Assembly (NCBI GenBank): GCA_965276665.1 | Contig: OZ255620.1 | Span: forward strand, 310,001-374,000 | DNA from: CAWGJC01 sp965276665 | GTDB taxonomy: Bacteria > Pseudomonadota > Alphaproteobacteria > Acetobacterales > Acetobacteraceae | Length of the DNA stretch: 64,000 bases | Direction of reading: 5' to 3' | The notes under the pieces: model-generated | Databases searched by the model: none | What the model saw: only the letters and a program-made list of their open reading frames with translations | What the model was told of the DNA's origin: nothing | Position numbers and translations under genes: made by a program | Shown: piece after piece, positions 6,625 to 14,808 of the stretch | Position numbering within the stretch: position 1 is the first letter of the stretch | Layout of the letters: each line of letters opens with the position of its first letter

Positions 6625-8999
6625 ACACGCCGCGGACGGCGCAACAGGCGTTAGAGCCGACCGCCGACCCGGGCTGGGTGCTGGACCAGCAAGGTTTCGA
6701 CCCGTTGCGCGATAGCAGCCGCGAGTCACGTTTCGCGATCAGCAACGGCTTCCTCGGAGTCCGCGGTGGCCGCACGATCGACCGGTTGCCAAAGACGACC
6801 ATCGCACCACGGACCTACGTCGCTGGTCTGTTCGATGTCGTCGGCTCTGACCAACCCCTTTCTGCCCTAGTCCCGGCACCCGACTGGCTCAGAATCGAGA
6901 TCTCGTTGGCTTCGCAGGGCGTCAGCGCCGCTGCCAATGACGTGTCGTTCCATTCTCGAACACTGGATTTCAGGCGCGGCGCGCTCGTGACGGAAAGCCG
7001 CTTAGAACGCCTGCCAGGCTTGGAAATACGCCTTCGCGTATTGCGCCTGGTGTCGCTGCACAATCGTACGCTGGGGCTGCAAGTCATCCAACTAGAAATC
7101 GTCGCCGGGGCCGTCGAGGCGACGCTTGAGGCGTCATTCGAGGGTTTGGAATTTGGACTCGTCACCGAACGGTTGGAACAGGGCCTCTGCATCTGGCAGA
7201 CAAACTCCACCGGGAAGCGCCTTGCCATGGCTGCAGCGGCGAGCCTTCGCGTCGATGGCCGGCTGGTCGTCGCGAAAGCCCTGGGACCGCTTAAATGGAA
7301 TTGGACGTGGACGACGCAGCCCGGCCAGGTCGTTCAGTTCGAGCGCATAGTTGCCGTAGGGCTCGGCGACACCCTGACCGGGAACACGGTAAAACAGGTG
7401 CAGGATCAGCTTGCGGTGGCCGAGGCCCTTGGCTGGGCCGGTATTCTGGGCGGGCACGAGGCAAGTTGGGCGGCTCGCTGGGGCGCGAGCGACGTCGTGG
7501 TCCAAGGCGATCCCGCCGCCCAGCATGCATTGCGCTTCGCCCTGTATCATCTCAACGGCGCCGCCAACCCGCAGGATGAGAGTGTCTCCATTGCTGCCCG
7601 CGCCCTAACCGGTGCCGACTACCACGGGCATGTGTTCTGGGACACCGAGATTTTCCTGCTGCCGTTCTATACCCTGACCTGGCCTGAAGCGGCACGAGCG
7701 CTGTTGACATACCGGTTCAACACGCTGGCGGGCGCCCGCGCGAAGGCTAAGCGAATGGGATGGCTCGGCGCAATGTATGCCTGGGAGTCCGCCGACACAG
7801 GGGCAGAGACATGCCCAGAGCACGCCGTCGGCCCGGACCGGCGCATCGTGGACATCCTGTGCGGGACGCAGGAGCTGCATATCAGCGCCGACGTCGCCTA
7901 TGCCGTCTGGCATTACTGGGAGGCGACCGGGGACGACGTTTTCCTGCGAGACGCTGGTGCGGAAATCCTGCTGGAAACCGCACGTTTCTGGTCCAGCCGG
8001 GCACAGAAGGAGGCCGATGGCCAGCATCATATCCGGGGCGTGATCGGGCCGGACGAGTACCACGAGACGATCGACGACAACGCCTTCACCAACGTGATGG
8101 CGCGCTGGAACATCCGGCGCGGGCTCGAAGCAGCGGCGTTGCTGCGGCAGAAATGGCCGGAGCGTTGGGCCAGCCTCTCGAGCGCAATCGGCCTAGACGG
8201 TGCAGAACTGGCGCAATGGGTAAGCGTCGCCGATGCATTGGCGACGGGGCTCGATCCGCATTCGGGATTGTATGAGCAATTCGCCGGGTTCTTCGATCTG
8301 GAACCCATCGACCTGGCGAGCTACGCCGGTCGTTCCGTGCCAATGGACGTGGTGCTTGGGCGGGAGCGGACCCAGATGGCGCAGGTAATCAAGCAGGCCG
8401 ATGTCGTGGCGCTATTGGCGTTGCTGCCGAATGAATTCGCGGACGGCGCCGCGGCCGCGAACTTCGCCTACTACGAGCCGCGTTGCAGCCATGGCAGTTC
8501 GCTCAGCGCCGCCCTGCACGGCGTGGCAGCCGCGCGGCTGGGTCAGGCAGACTTGGCGATGCGTTTCTTCCGGCAGACTTCGGCCGCTGACCTTGCCGAC
8601 ACCCACGCCGCGATCGACGGGGGCGTCCACATCGCGGCCCTCGGGGGAATATGGATGATGGCGGTGCTCGGCTTCGCCGGGTTGGCAACGGATGAGGCGG
8701 GCCTGCGCTTCCATCCGCAACTGCCGGATCAGTGGCGCAGCCTGGCGTTCAACGTGCAGTGGCGAGGACGCCACGTGTCCATCAGCATCGAGAGCACCAC
8801 GAGAACTTTGACCGCAACGCTCTCATCCGGCGATCCGATGACGATCACGCTGAACGACGATCGGCATCTTCTTTCGCTTAATATGACAGTGGCCATTCGC
8901 TTTTCGAGCCGAAGCGGAACGGCAATCCCAAGCGAGCTTGGCATGACCCGGACGACGGTTCCGCGGTGGCGCAATGGACCTGAGCATATTCCGCTGTAG
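6621..8999 (+). CDS. GH65 family disaccharide phosphorylase
   Basis: A 792-residue GH65 protein. It starts with the family N-terminal beta-sandwich (ESRFAISNGFLGVRGG), then the catalytic (alpha/alpha)6 barrel (HVFWDTEIFLLPF). The general acid is Glu479 in IGPDEYHE, followed by DDNAFTNVMARWN. RCSHGSSLS is the phosphate-binding segment, typical of inverting phosphorylases that act on trehalose, maltose or kojibiose. Substrate cannot be fixed from sequence alone. It is coupled by overlap to beta-phosphoglucomutase, supporting a phosphorolytic role that saves one ATP per disaccharide. A second, dissimilar GH65 gene is at 10405-12960. Confidence 0.9.
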   Translation: MNTPRTAQQALEPTADPGWVLDQQGFDPLRDSSRESRFAISNGFLGVRGGRTIDRLPKTTIAPRTYVAGLFDVVGSDQPLSALVPAPDWLRIEISLASQGVSAAANDVSFHSRTLDFRRGALVTESRLERLPGLEIRLRVLRLVSLHNRTLGLQVIQLEIVAGAVEATLEASFEGLEFGLVTERLEQGLCIWQTNSTGKRLAMAAAASLRVDGRLVVAKALGPLKWNWTWTTQPGQVVQFERIVAVGLGDTLTGNTVKQVQDQLAVAEALGWAGILGGHEASWAARWGASDVVVQGDPAAQHALRFALYHLNGAANPQDESVSIAARALTGADYHGHVFWDTEIFLLPFYTLTWPEAARALLTYRFNTLAGARAKAKRMGWLGAMYAWESADTGAETCPEHAVGPDRRIVDILCGTQELHISADVAYAVWHYWEATGDDVFLRDAGAEILLETARFWSSRAQKEADGQHHIRGVIGPDEYHETIDDNAFTNVMARWNIRRGLEAAALLRQKWPERWASLSSAIGLDGAELAQWVSVADALATGLDPHSGLYEQFAGFFDLEPIDLASYAGRSVPMDVVLGRERTQMAQVIKQADVVALLALLPNEFADGAAAANFAYYEPRCSHGSSLSAALHGVAAARLGQADLAMRFFRQTSAADLADTHAAIDGGVHIAALGGIWMMAVLGFAGLATDEAGLRFHPQLPDQWRSLAFNVQWRGRHVSISIESTTRTLTATLSSGDPMTITLNDDRHLLSLNMTVAIRFSSRSGTAIPSELGMTRTTVPRWRNGPEHIPL

Positions 9000-9063
9000 G
9001 GTCGAGCGCACCTGTTCGTCACAAGGATGTCTGCCCGGCCGGACAGTCGGGTTCCAACGTAAC

Positions 9064-9082
9064 GTGCGTAGTTTCCGATCCT
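9064..9082 (+). promoter_or_regulatory. Island motif site 2 (GTGCGTAGTTTCCGATCCT)
   Basis: The core is identical to site 1. It lies in the spacer after the GH65 gene, 102 nt before the GTG start of the stress-type membrane protein at 9185, in the same orientation. Confidence 0.75.
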
Positions 9083-9184
9083 CTTGCCGGGTCAATCCGG
9101 CGCCTAGGCTCCTCCTGCGGCAAGACCGGGCGGGCAGCCGTGACCCACCCCCGCCGAGCCAATCGAACCTGAAGGAACGCAGCC

Positions 9185-9733
9185 GTGAATCAAGATGATG
9201 CAGTTGTCGCCGTATTTGCCGATCACGCCGAGGCCGATGCCGCAGTGAAGAAACTGGCGACCGACGGCTTCGCGATGAAACACCTCAGCCTAATCGGAAA
9301 AGGCTACCACACGGAGGAGACGGTCGCAGGCTTCTACAATGTCGGCGACCGGGTGAAGTTCTGGGGCTCGCGCGGCGCCTTCTGGGGCGGCATGTGGGGC
9401 CTGTTCTTCGGTGGCCTGTTCCTCACCGTCCCGATCGTAGGCCACGTGATCGTGTTGGGCTACCTCGCCGTCACCGCGATTTCCGCCTTGGAGAGTGCTG
9501 TCGTCGTCGGCGGGTTGAGCGCCATCGGCGCCGCAATCGCAAGCATCGGCATCCCGAAGGACAGCGTTATGCAATACGAGACCGCCATCAAGGCGGACGA
9601 TTTCCTCGTGATGGCGCATGGTAGCCAGAATGAGGTCGAACGGGCGCGCGGTATCCTGGCCACGACGCACCCCAAGCAGCTCGAAATGCACCTGCGGTCC
9701 AGTTCGATCGTGCGCGAACCGGCTTCCGCCTGA
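9185..9733 (+). CDS. Membrane protein with YflT-like general-stress domain
   Basis: A 182-residue protein starting with GTG 9185, preceded by AAGGA. Residues 5-40 (VVAVFADHAEADAAVKKL, then GFAMKHLSLIGKGY) match the domain of general-stress proteins such as YflT/GSP-17M. Residues about 58-110 form a Gly-rich hydrophobic hairpin with two or three membrane segments. The C-terminal part (MQYETAIKADDFLVMAHG) resembles the second half of the same fold. Function unknown; stress linkage follows only from family. It stands alone behind motif site 2. Confidence 0.75.
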   Translation: MNQDDAVVAVFADHAEADAAVKKLATDGFAMKHLSLIGKGYHTEETVAGFYNVGDRVKFWGSRGAFWGGMWGLFFGGLFLTVPIVGHVIVLGYLAVTAISALESAVVVGGLSAIGAAIASIGIPKDSVMQYETAIKADDFLVMAHGSQNEVERARGILATTHPKQLEMHLRSSSIVREPASA

Positions 9734-10260
9734 CCGTGGACGCAGGCCCTGCCCCTAACATCGTCGCTTCGGTTCGGGGCGCCGTGGTGGACGTTCCTGG
9801 CGGGGACACGGGGGGCGGCGGCGCTCGCTAAAGGGCGCATCAAGCCAAGTTGGTCGGGGACCGATGCCATCCCACTCGCCGGGCATCGCCAAGCTGGCCG
9901 CGACGATCGCAACAGCTCTGTATGCCCAGCTGGCAGGTGGCAGCGTCGGCCATTTGGAAGCGATCTTCTGCCAATGAGAACCCGGACCGGGCATCCAGTC
10001 TACGAATCAAGTCTTGTTCCGCTGGACCCAGCGGCCTTTCCCACGACTGCTAACGCGGGAGCGCCGCTGCTTAACCTGCAACCGGCGGCCATGCTGTAAG
10101 CGCTGACTGCAGACTACCTGCACGCCGAGCTGTGCCATGCGCACTGCACGGTTTGGCCGCCGAGAACGAGGCACAGATGGAGGCCATGATGGCCGCGCAC
10201 GAGGCGGCGAGCAGCGCAGCTTCACAAAAGGCTGCAAGAACCGGGCTGCTCGGCTGGGTC
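9734..10260. other. Non-coding stretch, probably gene debris
   Basis: More than 500 bases with no credible complete gene on either strand. Given the PRC-barrel relic directly after it (10261-10341), this is likely degraded coding DNA. A reading SVRGAVVDV near 9770-9795 faintly recalls the start of an F1-ATPase beta subunit, but it is too short to call. Confidence 0.4.
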
Positions 10261-10341
10261 AGCCCTAACGGGTTCGCGATCAAAGCGAGTAACGGCAACA
10301 TCCGGACAGTTAGTAACTTCCTGTTCGACGACAACTCACGA
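10261..10341 (+). pseudogene. PRC-barrel fragment
   Basis: Translation gives NGFAIKASNGNIRTVSNFLF and then DDNS, which aligns with the first PRC-barrel of the two intact proteins (LKGFAILASDGRLGIVNDFL and LKGFAIQAKDGGLGTVSDFL). The similarity stops abruptly after 27 codons and no suitable start or remainder is present. A third, decayed copy of this family. Confidence 0.7.
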
Positions 10342-10404
10342 CGCCTTGCACCTGCCCCGCCTGCACCCTTCGATGCAGAGGCGGCACTAGAGGCACCAAA
10401 GGCG

Positions 10405-12960
10405 TCATTCACGCAACGGAAATACCCTGGTAGAGCCGCCGACGAACTCGCACGTCTCGCCAGCCACGTCCAAGGAAATCGGTGCCGCTTCGCGATCATG
10501 CCCATGCACCGTGAGAGCGTCGCGCGTCAGCCGCAAATCAAGCGAATGTCCGCGATAGCGGATACGCATGTCCAATGCGTCCATTTCAAGCGGCAATTCC
10601 GGGTTGAGCTTCAGAATGCCGCCCTTCGCCTCGATCCCTGTAGAGACCCGCTGGATCAGGTCGACGGTGCCGGCCATAGCTCCAAGATGCACGCCTTCGG
10701 AGGTCGTGCCCTGCTGAATGTCCGTCACGTCGCTTTGCAGCGCATCGGCGAAGAACGTCATCGAACGAGAGCGGTCAGACCGCGCCAGAACCCAAGCAAA
10801 CACCACGCGGCACAATGTCGATCCCTGGGAGGTCCGTGCGGCATAATATTGAACGGTCTTTGGGATCACGTCGTTTGCCAAAGGATAGCCGAGCCGCGTC
10901 AACAGCTCCTGGAGTTCCTCGGCAGAGAACAAGTAAAACAGCATCAGCACATCGGCTTGTTTCGAAAGCTTATACCGGTTAGGGCTATCTTTCTCTGACT
11001 CCAGGATAAGATCGAGGCGCTGTATATTTCCGTAGCGAGCCCGGTAATCGTCCCAGTCGAGCTCGCGCAGCTCCTCGTAGCCATCGAACTGGCTGATGAC
11101 GCCGTCCTCATGGAACGGCACGTACATCCGTCGACTAACATCATCCCAGCGAGCGATCTCCTCCGGCGCGATGCCGAGCCGTATCGTCAGTTCATTGCGG
11201 CGCATCGCGGGCAGAAGGCCGAGCACGTCCATTGCCCGGCACAGCACCCAAACTGCCATCACGTTGGTGTAGGCGTTGTTGTTGACGCCAGCCGTCGCGG
11301 CGTCCGGATAGGCATCATGGAACTCGTCAGGGCCCATCACTCCGCGGATTTCGTATCGCCCGCGCTTTTGATCGAGGACGGCCATGCTCGCCCAGAAACG
11401 GGCGATTTCCAAGATCAGCTCGGCGCCGTAAAACTGAAGAAATTCGATGTCCTCTGTAACCTGGAAGTACTGCCAGACGTTGTAGGCGATCGCGCTCCCC
11501 ACATGGCGTTGCAGATAGGAGTTGTCCGGCACCCAGCGTTGCGAACGAGGATTCAGGTTGAGCTTCTCGGTTTCTTCTGCTCCATCGCTCCCGCTCTGCC
11601 AGGGAAACATGGCACCCTTGTGACCGGCGCTTTCGGCCGCCGCTCGCGCCTCGCCGAGCCGCCGGAAGCGGTAGGTCAAAAGCGACCGGGTGATCTCGGG
11701 AATGCGATAGTTAAAGACGGGGAATATGAACAGCTCGTCCCAGAAGATGTGCCCCTGGTAGGCTTCACCGGTCCAACCGCGGGCCGGTATGCCGATATCG
11801 AGGCCGATCGAATGCACGGATACAGTCTGCAAAAGATGAAACATGTTCAAGCGGAGCAACATCGGCACATCCAGCTTGAAGCCGGGATCGGCGGGCCGAA
11901 TCACGATGTCGAACCGATGCCAATGATGTGCCCAAATCAGTGCATGGTCCGCCTTCGCCGCCCCGAAGCGCCCGGCACGGGCCATGGCTTTGCGGGCTTG
12001 CAGCCCACACTCTGAGATCGCGTAATCGCGCGACGTGTACAGGAAAACCAGCTTTTCCATCGACAGTTCCTGGCCCTGAACAAGGTCGATAGCGAACTCC
12101 TGGCCGACGTAGTCCGCTTCCTGCACGACGGTGCGACGGGTTTCGAGAAGCCGGCCGTTCAGGAATGCTTGCGTTCGCGCCGCTTGGGCGATGCGGAGAT
12201 CGGACTGGTGCGTGCGCACCAGCAGGGTGACGCCGTCGTTGCCAACAGCCTCTGCCGCCAGGGTCTCAAGATGCTTGCCGTTAAAAGCGTGGTAGAGCTT
12301 CGCGCCGGCATTGACGACCCGCCCGTCAATGGCGGACCGTATGGTAATCGGGCCCGACCAATTCTCCGCAGTTATCGTCACCTCCAGCGCGCCCAGGTGC
12401 ATGTCGGCCATCGAGACGAGGCGCTGCTCCTGCAACAAGGTGCGTCGCCCGCTTGCGTCTTCGAAACGGACGGTCCTGAGCAACAGCCCAAGCCGCAGAT
12501 CGAGTTCCTGGCGGTAGTCCACCAATGCCATGTTGTTCTCGTCGAACCAGTCCTGATCGCCGATCCGGACGTCAAGGGCGAGCCAGTTGGGTAAATTGAC
12601 CAGTTCCTCGTTTTCGGCCGTCCGGCCTGCGATCTCGGTTTGCAGCCGGTCGTAACCGCCGGCAAGGTAGGTGCCTGGGTAGTGAGTGCCGTCCGCTTTG
12701 GCCCAGACCGAAGCTGCGCGGGTCGCGAAGTAACCGTTGCCCAGGGTGCAGAGCGATTCACGGATGCCCTCGCGCGCCGGTTCGTAGCCGTCGAAAACCA
12801 GCGACCACTCCTCTGCCGTTTGCAGTTGCGTGATCCGGTGCGCGACGTTCTCGGCGTCCGCGCCTGGCACCCCGTTTGAGGACGGCTCCTGGGATCCGGA
12901 GGAGAGCGCCCGACCATCAGGCAACCGGAGCGCCTGCCGCTCTGGCCGTTGAATGGTCAT
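10405..12960 (-). CDS. GH65 family disaccharide phosphorylase (second type)
   Basis: About 851 residues from ATG 12960 (an in-frame start at 12975 is possible). It has the GH65 layout: N-terminal beta-sandwich (ESLCTLGNGYFATRAA), barrel helices (GHIFWDELFIFPV), general acid Glu546 in VMGPDEFHD, NNNAYTNVMAVWV, and the phosphate loop RTSQGSTLC. It is clearly diverged from the first GH65 enzyme and closer in motif style to trehalose/kojibiose phosphorylases. It is the last gene of the phosphoketolase operon. It starts by overlapping the end of a truncated beta-phosphoglucomutase, so the local partner gene has been lost. Confidence 0.9.
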   Translation of the reverse strand: MTIQRPERQALRLPDGRALSSGSQEPSSNGVPGADAENVAHRITQLQTAEEWSLVFDGYEPAREGIRESLCTLGNGYFATRAASVWAKADGTHYPGTYLAGGYDRLQTEIAGRTAENEELVNLPNWLALDVRIGDQDWFDENNMALVDYRQELDLRLGLLLRTVRFEDASGRRTLLQEQRLVSMADMHLGALEVTITAENWSGPITIRSAIDGRVVNAGAKLYHAFNGKHLETLAAEAVGNDGVTLLVRTHQSDLRIAQAARTQAFLNGRLLETRRTVVQEADYVGQEFAIDLVQGQELSMEKLVFLYTSRDYAISECGLQARKAMARAGRFGAAKADHALIWAHHWHRFDIVIRPADPGFKLDVPMLLRLNMFHLLQTVSVHSIGLDIGIPARGWTGEAYQGHIFWDELFIFPVFNYRIPEITRSLLTYRFRRLGEARAAAESAGHKGAMFPWQSGSDGAEETEKLNLNPRSQRWVPDNSYLQRHVGSAIAYNVWQYFQVTEDIEFLQFYGAELILEIARFWASMAVLDQKRGRYEIRGVMGPDEFHDAYPDAATAGVNNNAYTNVMAVWVLCRAMDVLGLLPAMRRNELTIRLGIAPEEIARWDDVSRRMYVPFHEDGVISQFDGYEELRELDWDDYRARYGNIQRLDLILESEKDSPNRYKLSKQADVLMLFYLFSAEELQELLTRLGYPLANDVIPKTVQYYAARTSQGSTLCRVVFAWVLARSDRSRSMTFFADALQSDVTDIQQGTTSEGVHLGAMAGTVDLIQRVSTGIEAKGGILKLNPELPLEMDALDMRIRYRGHSLDLRLTRDALTVHGHDREAAPISLDVAGETCEFVGGSTRVFPLRE

Positions 12961-13115
12961 GTCGCTACCCGGCACAGCCGCCCGCCAACGAACGGTGTGA
13001 ACCGCGCCGGGCCGCTAAGGCCAGTCAGCGCGTCCCGCCAGCCGCGCTCGTGCGGCGACGCCAGAAGAACGCCATCGACGTCGAAGATAGCCGCCCGCAA
13101 CGGTCCCGCGCTCAT
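12957..13115 (-). pseudogene. Truncated beta-phosphoglucomutase
   Basis: A 52-codon remnant: RAAIFDVDGVLLASPHERGW then RDALTGLSGPARFT, nearly the same as the start of the intact enzyme at 5902. It then runs into unrelated residues and stops at 12957. It keeps HAD motif I but lacks everything else. It starts by ATGA overlap with the histidine phosphatase gene, and the GH65 start overlaps its stop, so an internal deletion removed the body of the gene while leaving the operon junctions tight. Confidence 0.85.
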
Positions 13116-13753
13116 GCTTCGAGCCGCTGAGCCGAAGTCACCGCGGTCAGGGCCACTTCTGGTGCCGGCGCTGGCATGTTCCACAGCGCGATCACGCGCA
13201 GTCCAGGATGGCTTGGATTGAGGCCGAGGATGCTCAGCGAGGCGGTCCCGAGTTGGAGGTGCTGCGCCTGAAGTACGGGCAACCCGATCCAGCGCGCGGC
13301 CAAGCCGCATCCGAACTGGCCGCTTGAAAATAGGGCGACGTTGCCGTGAAACGCCGCGCCGCGCGCGATCAACCGGTCGGCGCGCAGGGTTACCGCCTCG
13401 ACCGACTCGCCACCGGGACAGCCATCCCGAAAGACGTTCCAGCCGGGCCGGTCCTGGCGGATGTCGCGCGACGTGCGGCCCTCGTAGTCACCGTAGTCCC
13501 ATTCCGCCAGGTCGGGCTCGACCTCGGCTGCTCCGCCTAGGCCGGCTAGCGCACAGGTGCTCTGCGCGCGGCGTGCCGGACTGGTGAGGACGTGATTGAA
13601 TGGAATGGCCCGGAGCATCGGTTCGAGGGCGCGGGCCTGATCCTCCCCGACCCCGGTCAGCGCCAGGTCAGTGCGGCCGGTGTGCTGGCCGGAAAGCGAC
13701 CACTCGGTTTGGCCGTGGCGGATGAGGTAGAGCCGGAGCGGCGCCGGGTCCAT
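13112..13753 (-). CDS. Histidine phosphatase / phosphoglycerate mutase-like protein
   Basis: About 213 residues from ATG 13753, 5 nt after the aldolase stop. The N-terminal RHG motif (LYLIRHGQTEWSLSGQHTGR) carries the catalytic histidine; LAEWDYGDYEG supplies the acid/base region. The usual second His-containing motif reads FSSGQFG (family: SHG), so the second His looks replaced by Gln, which could alter activity. Likely a sugar-phosphate phosphatase or mutase in the same operon as aldolase and phosphoketolase. A related tail relic is at 5769-5810. Confidence 0.8.
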   Translation of the reverse strand: MDPAPLRLYLIRHGQTEWSLSGQHTGRTDLALTGVGEDQARALEPMLRAIPFNHVLTSPARRAQSTCALAGLGGAAEVEPDLAEWDYGDYEGRTSRDIRQDRPGWNVFRDGCPGGESVEAVTLRADRLIARGAAFHGNVALFSSGQFGCGLAARWIGLPVLQAQHLQLGTASLSILGLNPSHPGLRVIALWNMPAPAPEVALTAVTSAQRLEA

Positions 13754-13758
13754 GCGGG

Positions 13759-14808
13759 CTACGAGGCCAGCTGCAAGGCGGGTCCGTGTTCCATCGCCGG
13801 GCTGTATGAGCCATGGAGCGCAGCGCCGTTCATGTTCGCCCGGTGGATCAGGGCGCGATGGGCCGCAACGACGTTCGCGTCCTCCCCCCGCCAAGCTGCC
13901 AATGCGGGCTGCTGGAGGGCGCGGCCGAACGAGAACACCAACGGCCACGGCGACCGACCGGCCGGCGAGCCATGCGCGGTATTCAGGGCGTTCAGCCGCG
14001 CCGACGCGAGCTCGGCAGATTGCCCGCCAGACAGGAATGCGACACCGGCGACGGCTGCCGGGACCGTCCGCTGAAGACAGGCAAATGTGGCACTCGCTAC
14101 GGCCAGGGCGCCGTCCTGCTCCGGACATTCTAGGCCCGGCAGCACCATGTTCGGCTTCAGGATCATCGCCTCGAGAGCGACGCCCTGTGCGTCCAGAGCG
14201 TCGAACACGACGTGCAGCACCGCATGCGTCACCTCGCCCGAACGTTGCATCGTGTGATGTCCGGTCATCAGCACCTCCGGCTCGACGATCGGGACCAGGC
14301 CGGTTTCCTGGCACAGGGCGGCGTAGCGGGCCAGCGCGTGAGCGTTGGCGCCGACGCACGCCGTGCTGGGCAGGCCGTCGCCGATGCCGATCACGGCGCG
14401 CCACTTTGCGAAGCGGGCGCCCATCTCCGTATACTCCCGGAGCCGGTCGCGCAATCCGTCTAGGCCCTCGGTGACCTTCTCGCCGGGATGCAGCGCCAGG
14501 TCCTTTGCCCCCAGATCGACCTTGATCCCGGGGATCACACCGGCGGCGACGAGGCGGTCGACAAACCGCGTGCCGTGCCGGTCGCTTTGCCGAATAGTCT
14601 CGTCGTAGAGGATCGCTCCGCTGACATGGGCGCTGAGACCCGGCGCCGTGACGAGCATTTCCCGATAGGCGCACCGTGCCTCTTCGGTCTGCGGAATCCC
14701 GGCGGCAGCGAAGCGCTTGTTGCAGGTCGATGTGCTCTCATCCATCGCCAGCAATCCGCGGCCGGCGCCCACCAGCGCCTGCGCCGTCGCCACGAGTGCT
14801 GCCGTCAT
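13759..14808 (-). CDS. Class I fructose-bisphosphate aldolase
   Basis: About 349 residues from ATG 14808, the start that overlaps the phosphoketolase stop (ATGA) and gives the typical beginning ATAQALVGAGRGLLAMDEST. The Schiff-base lysine is in AMILKPNMVLPG; the substrate-site GGQS is present (FLSGGQSAE). It cleaves fructose-1,6-bisphosphate to dihydroxyacetone phosphate and glyceraldehyde-3-phosphate. Class I aldolases of this eukaryote-like type are patchy in bacteria, consistent with an accessory module. Second gene of the phosphoketolase operon. Confidence 0.92.
   Translation of the reverse strand: MTAALVATAQALVGAGRGLLAMDESTSTCNKRFAAAGIPQTEEARCAYREMLVTAPGLSAHVSGAILYDETIRQSDRHGTRFVDRLVAAGVIPGIKVDLGAKDLALHPGEKVTEGLDGLRDRLREYTEMGARFAKWRAVIGIGDGLPSTACVGANAHALARYAALCQETGLVPIVEPEVLMTGHHTMQRSGEVTHAVLHVVFDALDAQGVALEAMILKPNMVLPGLECPEQDGALAVASATFACLQRTVPAAVAGVAFLSGGQSAELASARLNALNTAHGSPAGRSPWPLVFSFGRALQQPALAAWRGEDANVVAAHRALIHRANMNGAALHGSYSPAMEHGPALQLAS

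Noticed and set aside
9770..9795. Possible F1-ATPase beta start (SVRGAVVDV)
   Set aside because: Nine residues without any further support in any frame; kept only as a note in the spacer entry.
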